A stretch of 21,378 nt of DNA from CAYTZA01 sp964442365 (GTDB taxonomy: Bacteria > Patescibacteriota > Minisyncoccia > Phycocordibacterales > DAORIS01): assembly GCA_964442365.1 (NCBI GenBank), contig CAYTZA010000008.1, positions 1 to 21,378 on the forward strand, read 5' to 3'. Every line of letters begins with the position of its first letter. Positions within the stretch are counted from its first letter, which is position 1. Under the pieces are notes generated by a model. That model was not told where the DNA came from. It saw nothing but the letters and a program-made list of their open reading frames with translations, and did not search any database. The translations under genes were made by a program, and so were the position numbers. This document shows, one piece after another, positions 6,068 through 13,003 of the stretch.

Positions 6068-7366
6068 TTATTGTTCTACACGTTGTGAGACGAGAGTCTG
6101 CAAAAGGAAACTGCTTCTGTTTTCTGTACGTGTTTGTGCATAACCCTTGATTCGCAACAATACTGCTGGCTGATCTGGTTTTGGCTTGGTGTGTATAATA
6201 CCAACAGCATCAATATCAGCTCCCGTATTATTTATGTACCCATCACAATTTGGTGCCGCACCTTTATTTTCACACTGAATCAAAGGTGGCTCCACATCCT
6301 CAAAAATATCTACACAATCTACATCACATTTTTGCCTAGCCGCATCTACGATTTTTATTTGATCAAATAACAAACTACCTTCAGCTTGATTTATTCCAAA
6401 AATAGCATCGATATCTATACCACCAAGTCCAACAGCTTCCGTAGTACCAAGATAAACAAATTCTGGATTTTCTCCATCAAAAACAACCCCCTGCAATTCA
6501 TCTAAAATATCTTTTGTATCTTGAGTTGGTCTACCATATATTTTAACAGTCTCTAACAATCTTCCTGTTTCATATACCCAGACATCATTGTCGGTAGTAC
6601 CACTATTTGTTAAATATTTAGGAAAACCAAGGATCAAAGTTCCTTTCCAGCCCATAGAATACACCCCTACATTTGGTTTATAACAAGTTTCACCATCAAG
6701 ACAATTAACCGCTGGCGGAGGACTTCTTGGATCGTCAGTAAAAGGACCAATAAAAGTTTCCCATGTCCCGATCTTACATAAATCACCCCTATTATAAGGA
6801 CCAAACCAATTAGCACCTTTATAATCAGGTTCCCCAAGAGAACTATTTGGATCTTGATAACTACTTATACAAGCTGGACCGTAATCTCCCTTATTAGAAC
6901 TAATAGCCTTGTTAGCAAAATGTATGTCAGGAAAAGGTCCGTACGGACTAGGAGGATCATTTTCTACATCACTCTGTATCAAAGAGAAACTCATATTTTC
7001 GATTTTTACTTCATCGGCAATAATCGGAGACGTATTCCCCCCAATCGTTCTCTCAATCGTTTGTGCAGTTTCGTTAAAACTATATGTTATACACGCATCC
7101 TCACAGCCTCTATCTGGTTTGAACGTAATTTGTTTACCATCGGTAGAAATATCATATTCAGATCCTGTACGAATAGATCTGGCCATATCTTCAAGAGCTG
7201 TATTTAGATTAGTCATAACAGAGTTTAGTGTCTGAGATTTTTGATTACTATCAATCACAGAAATAACTCCTGCTGTTCCTGATATAGCAAGAACACTAAA
7301 AACAGCTATAGAAACAAGCGCTTCTATGAGACCAAAACCTTTGTGATTGTGTACGCAATATTTCAT
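6068..7366 (-). CDS. Large minor prepilin (PilW-like) with inserted surface domain
   Basis: Start chosen at ATG 7366, giving a 10-residue leader MKYCVHNHKG before FGLIEALVSIAVF (cleavage after G10, mature Glu5 = E15); an upstream in-frame ATG at 7393 would overlap the preceding gene and lacks a ribosome site. The 432-residue protein is about twice the size of ordinary minor pilins. Residues 11-135 look like a PilW-type pilin core, and 399-432 (AVLLRIKGYAQTRTE...SSFLLQTLVSQRV) look like its closing strands. Between them lies an insertion with the order ACISSYQDPNSSLGEPD, YSMGWKGTLILGF, DVWVYETG...ETVKIYG and EFVYLGTT. This pattern (x-SLG-PD, SLG-GG-hydrophobic strand, D-V-W-V-Y/F-E) is familiar from a beta-sandwich domain of secreted and surface proteins. 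A tip adhesin role is inference. Confidence 0.87.
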   Translation of the reverse strand: MKYCVHNHKGFGLIEALVSIAVFSVLAISGTAGVISVIDSNQKSQTLNSVMTNLNTALEDMARSIRTGSEYDISTDGKQITFKPDRGCEDACITYSFNETAQTIERTIGGNTSPIIADEVKIENMSFSLIQSDVENDPPSPYGPFPDIHFANKAISSNKGDYGPACISSYQDPNSSLGEPDYKGANWFGPYNRGDLCKIGTWETFIGPFTDDPRSPPPAVNCLDGETCYKPNVGVYSMGWKGTLILGFPKYLTNSGTTDNDVWVYETGRLLETVKIYGRPTQDTKDILDELQGVVFDGENPEFVYLGTTEAVGLGGIDIDAIFGINQAEGSLLFDQIKIVDAARQKCDVDCVDIFEDVEPPLIQCENKGAAPNCDGYINNTGADIDAVGIIHTKPKPDQPAVLLRIKGYAQTRTENRSSFLLQTLVSQRVEQ

Positions 7367-7373
7367 AGATATA

Positions 7374-7949
7374 TTATACCTCTCCGCATCCATCAGCTAT
7401 AGTAATTTGTCCAGAAGCAAGAACAACAATCTGTCTATTTGTGGCCCCACTTGAAAAACAGATCCTTGCTTCAGTATATTTTGTAATCCCAGTACTCATA
7501 TACGCAGTTGGACGGGGACGTATAAAAGCGATATCGAGCGAACCTTTGCCACACAACAAGTTACCGTCGACACCACGACCACAAAGATCACTTATCTCCA
7601 AATCTTTTCCAATCTCATCTGTACGAATTATTGTGTCACCATCCACGTTGTATACCATATAATTTTCTCCATCTGCACTAGTATCAGCAAACAATATAAT
7701 CCGTCTAGGATTATCAATATCAACATGTACTCCATAAGCACCACGGAAAGAAGTCGCATCGACAGAGTGGACAGCAACGCTATACGTCTGCGCTTGTCGT
7801 ATAGATAACATAGTATCGTATACAGAGTTAGTAAGAGCTGTATCAGCACCAAATCGATTACTGTTAGCAAAAAGCAATACTGTCATTACAGAAAAAATCG
7901 CGAGGACGATAACAAGTTCTATAAGTGTAAATGCTTTGCGAACATTCAT
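7374..7949 (-). CDS. Minor prepilin, FimT/GspH-like
   Basis: A 191-residue protein. The N terminus MNVRKA|FTLIELVIVLAIF is a class III prepilin leader, but the residue before the cleavage site is Ala6 instead of the nearly invariant Gly. The hydrophobic helix is followed by a GspH/FimT-type pattern (NSVYDTMLSIRQAQTYSV, then a strand-rich C-terminal half ending RQIVVLASGQITIADGC). It overlaps pilD by 4 bases (ATGA), so the two are coupled, and is followed after 7 bases by the PilW-like gene. Likely part of the minor-pilin priming complex. Confidence 0.88.
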   Translation of the reverse strand: MNVRKAFTLIELVIVLAIFSVMTVLLFANSNRFGADTALTNSVYDTMLSIRQAQTYSVAVHSVDATSFRGAYGVHVDIDNPRRIILFADTSADGENYMVYNVDGDTIIRTDEIGKDLEISDLCGRGVDGNLLCGKGSLDIAFIRPRPTAYMSTGITKYTEARICFSSGATNRQIVVLASGQITIADGCGEV

Positions 7950-8725
7950 GATACAAAAGTAAAGAATGAAGCTATAGACTGCATATCAATACCACACCAA
8001 AATACGATAGCGATACCAATAATCAGAAACGGAGCAAAAGGAATCTCTGTTTTTAGACTGACATGTTTTCGACGAAAAGCGATAAGACCAAGACCTACAA
8101 GCGCTCCGACCCATACTCCAACAGTAATAGCAGCAAGACCTTGTGATATACCAAGAAACCAACCGATACCGAGAGCAAGTTTTACGTCACCAAATCCCAT
8201 CCATCGACCACGAGATACAAGCCAGATAAGAAAGAATGGAAGGGCTACCGCCGGTCCAGCCAAGACAGTTAGAACTGAGGGCGTTGAGCTAAAGGATACG
8301 ATAAGGGCGAGACCTGCAAAAAGAAAAGCTAATAAATCTGGAATAATCTTATGCTTCAAATCGTATACAAAAATCACAATAAGCAAAGACCATTGAAATG
8401 TAAGGTACACAAATGTAGCTAATACGTCTTCTGGTGCGACATAATATTGGAATAGTCTTAAAAAGAGACCTACAAAAATAGTCGCAGTGACCAATTCAAC
8501 AATAATATATTGCCATGATATTTTCGTCTTACAACTACGACAAGAACCCATTTGTGCAAGGAAGCTAAATACTGGTATAAGTTCATACCACTTTAGTGTT
8601 TTAGCACATGATGTACACTTTGACCTCCCTATCCACACTGGCATGCCAGTATTTAGACGATATATCACTACGTTTAGAAAGCTTCCTATACAAAGACCGA
8701 AAAGAAATACCCAAAATAATATCAT
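7946..8725 (-). CDS. pilD: Prepilin leader peptidase / N-methyltransferase
   Basis: A 259-residue polytopic membrane aspartic protease (type IV prepilin peptidase family) that cleaves prepilin leaders on the cytoplasmic face of the membrane and usually methylates the new N terminus. Seen: N-terminal GSFLNVVIYRL motif, the four-Cys cytoplasmic domain C37-x2-C40 ... C62-x2-C65, the first catalytic Asp D122 in DLKHKIIPD, the second, D180, in GFGDVKL, and about eight hydrophobic segments. The N-terminal methyltransferase region is intact, so it is probably bifunctional. It is embedded among its substrates: prepilin genes lie 4 bases upstream and overlap it by 4 bases downstream. Confidence 0.97.
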   Translation of the reverse strand: MILFWVFLFGLCIGSFLNVVIYRLNTGMPVWIGRSKCTSCAKTLKWYELIPVFSFLAQMGSCRSCKTKISWQYIIVELVTATIFVGLFLRLFQYYVAPEDVLATFVYLTFQWSLLIVIFVYDLKHKIIPDLLAFLFAGLALIVSFSSTPSVLTVLAGPAVALPFFLIWLVSRGRWMGFGDVKLALGIGWFLGISQGLAAITVGVWVGALVGLGLIAFRRKHVSLKTEIPFAPFLIIGIAIVFWCGIDMQSIASFFTFVS

Positions 8726-8729
8726 AATA

Positions 8730-9191
8730 TTAACGTTTAACTTTATAATTATTTTCTAAATCACTCGTGTTACAGATATTTTGCGAAGTTATTACTATAT
8801 CTGATCCATCTGCCGTACTGCGAGCACTCTGCGGATTCTCTAGTGTAGCCCCGAGACAATATCCCGTAGCAGGATCACCAACATTTATTTTAGGAGCAGT
8901 ATAAGAAGGGGTATAAGTATAAACTCGTGGTGGTGTTGGATCTGTTGGTAACACAGACATAAGACCCTCTGTTACAAGAATATCAAGATTTTCAGGATAT
9001 TTCTTATCATTTAAAGGACTCTTCTCAAAATAGGCTTCAAGTGCCAACTGTATCTGGTGTATATCAGAAATTCTTTTTGCATCTCTAGCTTTTTCTCTTG
9101 CCGGACTAAGTTGAGATATAACGATACCAGCTAATATTGCAACAATAGCCAGTACCAATAAAAGTTCTATAAGTGTAAATCCTTTTTTCAT
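8730..9191 (-). CDS. Type IV prepilin / pseudopilin (GspG-like)
   Basis: A 153-residue protein. Leader MKKG|FTLIELLLVLAIVAIL is a canonical class III signal (mature Glu5 = E9). The alpha-1 helix continues into ARDAKRISDIHQIQLALEAYF, a typical GspG/PilE-like N-terminal half. It then has KYPENLDILVTEGLMSVLPTDPTPP, the pattern seen in major pseudopilins, and a Cys pair (GYCLGATLEN ... SQNICN) that probably forms the C-terminal disulfide loop. It lies 4 bases from its neighbours on both sides (pilin at 9196 and pilD). Confidence 0.9.
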   Translation of the reverse strand: MKKGFTLIELLLVLAIVAILAGIVISQLSPAREKARDAKRISDIHQIQLALEAYFEKSPLNDKKYPENLDILVTEGLMSVLPTDPTPPRVYTYTPSYTAPKINVGDPATGYCLGATLENPQSARSTADGSDIVITSQNICNTSDLENNYKVKR

Positions 9192-9195
9192 ATAT

Positions 9196-9651
9196 TTATG
9201 GTTGTAGACATGCTACAGGAGTTAATTCTGAATCTGTCACACCAGAAACAATACTGTCTATTTCTACAATTTCACTAAAACCAGACGAATCAGTACAAAA
9301 TGCTTTATCCATATCTGCTCTAAGAGGTGCGAACATCATCCATGTTCCATCGAAACCATACTGCCCCGCTTTATCTATACAAATTACTCCAGACATATCT
9401 CCATATATTTCACGCGCACGATCCAAAGACACAGAAATATCTGACGTACATACTCCGTCATATGTTCCCTTTTGTTCAAAATATGTTCCTATCTTCAAAG
9501 CTGCTCCTTCTACAAGAGTACGAATAGCCGTATCATCTGCTTTTCTTCGTGTCTGTCCTACGTATGCAATAACTACAGAAACAAGTAGACCTATGATTGA
9601 TATTACAACCATAAGTTCGATAAGAGTAAATCCTTTCAAGTTACGCCTCAT
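9196..9651 (-). CDS. Type IV prepilin, paralogue of the major pilin
   Basis: A 151-residue protein. Leader MRRNLKG|FTLIELMVVISIIGLL with mature Glu5. The globular part shares its plan with the pilin at 9738-10190: a YDGVCTSD segment, a central Cys, a strand with an aromatic pair (GTWMMFAPL against GAWAFESEL) and a FCTDSSGF segment matching YCADSTGF, so the two appear to be diverged tandem duplicates. It begins the downstream pilin block after the terminator at 9683-9710; an extended -10-like element directly precedes its ATG. Confidence 0.9.
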   Translation of the reverse strand: MRRNLKGFTLIELMVVISIIGLLVSVVIAYVGQTRRKADDTAIRTLVEGAALKIGTYFEQKGTYDGVCTSDISVSLDRAREIYGDMSGVICIDKAGQYGFDGTWMMFAPLRADMDKAFCTDSSGFSEIVEIDSIVSGVTDSELTPVACLQP

Positions 9652-9657
9652 CTCTAT

Positions 9658-9666
9658 ATTCTATCA
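9658..9666 (-). promoter_or_regulatory. Candidate extended -10 promoter before the second pilin block
   Basis: TGATAGAAT on the minus strand (TG-n before TAGAAT) lies just 6 bases before the ATG at 9651 and just after the intrinsic terminator. No good -35 is seen. If real, the transcript would be nearly leaderless. It would let the pilin/pilD block be expressed independently of pilA. Confidence 0.3.
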
Positions 9667-9682
9667 GTCTTATGGCAAAACA

Positions 9683-9710
9683 AAAACCGCTTTGAGAGCA
9701 AAGCGGTTTT
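9683..9710 (-). terminator. Intrinsic terminator after the major pilin gene
   Basis: A perfect 12-bp hairpin (AAAACCGCTTTG paired with CAAAGCGGTTTT, 4-base loop) lies 27 bases past the pilA stop. On the minus strand it is followed by a T-rich run. It would separate high-level pilA mRNA from the downstream pilin and pilD genes; the flanking T tract on the plus strand makes it potentially bidirectional. Confidence 0.9.
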
Positions 9711-9737
9711 GTGTTTTTTGATTAATTTAAAGAAATA

Positions 9738-10190
9738 TTATGGTGTTGGACATACTGTAGCTGTTCCAGCCACACCACTAACTCCATCCTTAGAAGTTGT
9801 ATTCTCTCCCGCAAAACCTGTTGAGTCAGCACAATAATATGTACCTGGCTTAGATTTTAATTCACTTTCAAATGCCCAAGCACCATCAACATCGTCACAA
9901 TTTGCATACGGAGTATTTCCAGCAAAAATTCCATCTACACCAGTAACCATTTTAGAAAGTCCATCTGCTTCATCAGAATCACAAGCCCCATCATAAGAGT
10001 TCGCGCCAGTTCCGTCATAATACAACTCTGCTTGGGCGCGGGCATTGTTGATATTTGATTTGATTGCTGCATCTGCACCCTTGTTTCGAGCTGAGTTAAG
10101 TGAAGCCAAAACTACCGCAGAAAGAATACCGATGATAGCGATAACCACCAAGAGCTCAATCAATGTAAAACCTTTTTGTAATCTTTTCAT
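9738..10190 (-). CDS. pilA: Major type IV prepilin
   Basis: A 150-residue protein. Leader MKRLQKG|FTLIELLVVIAIIGIL, mature Glu5 = E12, and a long alpha-1 helix continuing through SSARNKGADAAIK-type polar sequence. The globular domain is small and rich in Gly, Asp, Ala and Ser with four Cys, ending in VCPTP. I call it the major subunit because it has its own upstream intergenic region with a TATAAT box and is followed at once by a strong terminator, an arrangement expected for a highly expressed monocistronic pilin. Its paralogue follows at 9196. No Shine-Dalgarno is visible before the ATG. Confidence 0.88.
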   Translation of the reverse strand: MKRLQKGFTLIELLVVIAIIGILSAVVLASLNSARNKGADAAIKSNINNARAQAELYYDGTGANSYDGACDSDEADGLSKMVTGVDGIFAGNTPYANCDDVDGAWAFESELKSKPGTYYCADSTGFAGENTTSKDGVSGVAGTATVCPTP

Positions 10191-10229
10191 TATAATAAAC
10201 TACTAGTTAATTCTATTAAATATACTGTT

Positions 10230-10258
10230 ATTATATACCCTCACCCAAATACTAGAGA
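10230..10258 (-). promoter_or_regulatory. Candidate pilA promoter
   Basis: A consensus TATAAT (10230-10235, minus strand) lies 39 bases before the pilA ATG. The -35 position at 17-base spacing (10253-10258) reads TCTCTA, a poor match, so an activator may be needed or the call may be wrong. A perfect DnaA-box-like TTATCCACA (10266-10274) lies just upstream. Confidence 0.4.
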
Positions 10259-10276
10259 TATGCCCTGTGGATAACA

Positions 10277-11485
10277 CTAGAACGATGAAGCGATATTGTA
10301 GATAGGAACCAAGATAGAAGCCAGCAATATACCAACACCAAGACCAAGCATAACGATCATGGCTGGCTCAATAAGACTAACCAAAGTATCCACAGCGTTG
10401 ACCACTTCACGTTGATAAAATCGTGCTAAAGTCTTCAAAATCTTTCCAAGCTCTCCTGTTTCTTCACCAACACGCATCATTTGAATCATGATACCTGGAA
10501 CTTGAGGATATTTAGAAAATACATCTGATACCGCAGTACCTCCTTTTACTGACTCAACACTATCATCGAGAATTCTCTTGTATATACCTGATCCAACAAC
10601 GGTAGAAGTAATCTCAAGCGTACGAAGCATGGGTATACCAGCAATAATCATAGTATTCATGTTATCCGCAATACGAGCGAGATATAGTTTACGATAAAGT
10701 TCTCCGACATAAGGAATTTCAAGTTTTGCATCATCAAACCAACGCATACCAGCTTCAGTACGTATATATCTAGTAAAGAAAGCCGCACCAATCAAAGCTG
10801 CGATAATTAAAAATATTCCGTAATCAACAAGGAACGAACTGATAGCTAAAATAATTTTGGTATATACAGGAATCTCTTGTCCAGAATCAGTCAAAATACT
10901 ACTTATTTTTGGCACAACGAGAGTAAACATAAGGATCATAACCGCGATAAAAGTCACCACAATAAAAGCTGGATACACAAGAGCATTTCTTGTTTTTGAA
11001 GTAACCTCATAAGTACGATCTAGATGTTCAGCGAGATATATCAGTGTCTCACTTAACTTTCCTGATTCTTCTCCGGCGCGCACCATGTTCACATAAAAGT
11101 TTGAAAATACTTTAGGATGACGAGCGAGGGCTGTAGATATAGAACTTCCACCTTGTATATCGTCTGAAATAGTTGTTAAAACAGTACGAAGTATTGGGTG
11201 GCTATTTTCTGCTGCAAGTAAACGAAATACTCGTAAAGCAGAAACTTGAGAGTCGAACAAAATAGACATTTGTCGAGACAAAATAACAATATCTTTATTT
11301 GTTACTCTAGCAAAAAGATTAATTTTTTTACTCAAAAAAGATCCTGCTTGTGCAAGAGGTTTAATCGAAGTAATTACCAATCCTCTTCTCTGTAAAGAAT
11401 TGATAGCTGAGTCTATATTTGGAGCATCGATAGTTCCTTCTTTTGTTTCCCCGTTTGATTCAAATGTTTTATACGTAAAAATCAT
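10277..11485 (-). CDS. pilC: Type IV pilus inner-membrane platform protein
   Basis: A 402-residue protein of normal PilC/GspF length. It has two T2SSF repeats, each with the conserved G-E-E-S/T-G signature: GEESGKL at 138-144 and GEETGEL in the second half. Three hydrophobic segments lie at about 170-191, 213-238 and 371-397, giving the usual topology. PilC sits in the membrane under the growing pilus and couples PilB/PilT rotation to pilin insertion and removal. It lies 4 bases downstream of pilT. The stretch to pilA (86 bases) has no terminator, so read-through into pilA is possible. Confidence 0.97.
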   Translation of the reverse strand: MIFTYKTFESNGETKEGTIDAPNIDSAINSLQRRGLVITSIKPLAQAGSFLSKKINLFARVTNKDIVILSRQMSILFDSQVSALRVFRLLAAENSHPILRTVLTTISDDIQGGSSISTALARHPKVFSNFYVNMVRAGEESGKLSETLIYLAEHLDRTYEVTSKTRNALVYPAFIVVTFIAVMILMFTLVVPKISSILTDSGQEIPVYTKIILAISSFLVDYGIFLIIAALIGAAFFTRYIRTEAGMRWFDDAKLEIPYVGELYRKLYLARIADNMNTMIIAGIPMLRTLEITSTVVGSGIYKRILDDSVESVKGGTAVSDVFSKYPQVPGIMIQMMRVGEETGELGKILKTLARFYQREVVNAVDTLVSLIEPAMIVMLGLGVGILLASILVPIYNIASSF

Positions 11486-11489
11486 ACGT

Positions 11490-12554
11490 TTAGTTTAACA
11501 TTTTATCGAGAACCTTTGGATTTTGAGAGTGATTGTAAGCATTTTCAATAGATATCTCTCCTTTACGCACAAGCTCTACAAGTGATCGATTGAAATCAAT
11601 CATACCCTGTTGTGAACTAGTCTCAATAACTGTATTTATCTCATGTGTACGCTTTTCACGGATAAGATTGGCGATAGCGTTGTTATTTATAAGCAATTCG
11701 TATGCAGGAACAAGACCTCCTGATATTCGTGGAATAAGACGCTGAGAAAAAATACCAGAAAGACTGCCGGCCAACTGAAGACGGATTTGTGACTGTTGTT
11801 CTGGTGGAAAGATATCTACAATACGCTCGATAGTCTGAGCGGCATTGTTGGTATGAAGAGTTGAAAATACAAGGTGACCAGTTTCTGCTGCAGTTACTGC
11901 TGTAGAAATAGTTTCTAGTCCTCGCATCTCCCCAACCATAAGAACATTTACGTCCTGACGAAGAGCGTGTACAAGAGCAGTATTGAAATCTACTGTGTCT
12001 ATGTTGACCTCTCGTTGATCTATAATCGATTTTTTACGATCAAAAAGATACTCGATAGGATCTTCAATTGTAATAATATGCTCCATGCGTTCAGTATTGA
12101 TAAGATCAACCAAAGAAGCGAGAGTTGTAGACTTTCCTTGTCCTACAGGACCTACCACCAAGAAAAATCCCTGTGATCGACGAGCAAATGTTTCTAATAT
12201 AGGAGGTAAACCTAATTCCTGAAGAGTTTTAATATGGGTTGGAATAAGACGAAGAGCTATTGCTATACGTCCTTGAGCAATATAGCCGTTACCACGAAAA
12301 CGAGCGGTAGAACCATTTGAATATGAAAAGTCTATTTCTTTTTCAGCAAAGAAACGCTGTTTATACTCTGGAGAAAGCATGATATCAATAATCCCACGCA
12401 TCTCTTCTTTGCTTATAACTTTTTGAGACAATAAAGGCACAAGAAAACCAGCAACACGTATAATCGGTTGTCTTCCTTCACTTATATGCAAATCAGAACC
12501 ACCTTCCTTAACAACTGTAGCAATAAGAGTTTCGAGTAATTGTTTTATATCCAT
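11490..12554 (-). CDS. pilT: Pilus retraction ATPase
   Basis: A 354-residue hexameric AAA-type motor that depolymerises the pilus, giving twitching motility and DNA uptake. Seen: Walker A GPVGQGKS (K141), Asp box TIEDPIEYL (E164, D165), Walker B region with E209 in MVGEMRGLETI, and the His-box motif HLVFSTLHT (H227, H234). Two positions differ from the usual PilT motifs: the P-loop is GPVGQGKS rather than GPTGSGKS, and the arginine/Asp motif reads EMRGLE rather than EMRDLE. Catalytic residues remain. It lies 13 bases downstream of the response regulator and 4 upstream of pilC. Confidence 0.97.
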   Translation of the reverse strand: MDIKQLLETLIATVVKEGGSDLHISEGRQPIIRVAGFLVPLLSQKVISKEEMRGIIDIMLSPEYKQRFFAEKEIDFSYSNGSTARFRGNGYIAQGRIAIALRLIPTHIKTLQELGLPPILETFARRSQGFFLVVGPVGQGKSTTLASLVDLINTERMEHIITIEDPIEYLFDRKKSIIDQREVNIDTVDFNTALVHALRQDVNVLMVGEMRGLETISTAVTAAETGHLVFSTLHTNNAAQTIERIVDIFPPEQQSQIRLQLAGSLSGIFSQRLIPRISGGLVPAYELLINNNAIANLIREKRTHEINTVIETSSQQGMIDFNRSLVELVRKGEISIENAYNHSQNPKVLDKMLN

Positions 12555-12567
12555 AATTAACTATTGA

Positions 12568-12975
12568 TTAAAAAGCATCTGAAAATATCTTTTTACCAGC
12601 CATAATTTCACGGACTCTTGATACAACTTCAGACGGTATACTTGTTGCCTTAATAATATAACCATCAACACCGAGCTTACGTGCCATATCTATCCCAGGA
12701 GCATCAGATTCATTTGTGAGCATTATAATTTTAGCACGAGAAGCCAATTTTTCTTCTCTAATCTTTTTAACAAACGTTAAACCATCCATACCAGGCATAA
12801 CCACATCAACCAAAAACACATCTGGAGTAAATCCAGAACGAATTCTATCAAAAGCGTCTGAAGCATTTTCTGCACTTTCAATTTCAAAACCACTATTACT
12901 CAACTTACGAGCGTACATATTGAGTAGAAACTTATCATCATCGATAATAAATATTTTTTTCTTGTCGATATCCAT
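12568..12975 (-). CDS. Single-domain response regulator (CheY-like) in the pilus operon
   Basis: A 135-residue receiver domain with no output domain. Conserved residues are present: acidic cluster D12-D14 (IIDDD), phosphoacceptor D57 (VFLVDVVMPGMDG), switch T87 and K109. This suggests phosphorylation-driven protein-protein control rather than DNA binding. It lies between pilB (28 bases) and pilT (13 bases), so it probably tunes pilus extension or retraction, as PilG/PilH do in other systems. No histidine kinase is in the window. The partner is unknown. Confidence 0.93.
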   Translation of the reverse strand: MDIDKKKIFIIDDDKFLLNMYARKLSNSGFEIESAENASDAFDRIRSGFTPDVFLVDVVMPGMDGLTFVKKIREEKLASRAKIIMLTNESDAPGIDMARKLGVDGYIIKATSIPSEVVSRVREIMAGKKIFSDAF

Positions 12976-13003
12976 ATATAGTATTAGTATATCACGTCTC
13001 TTT

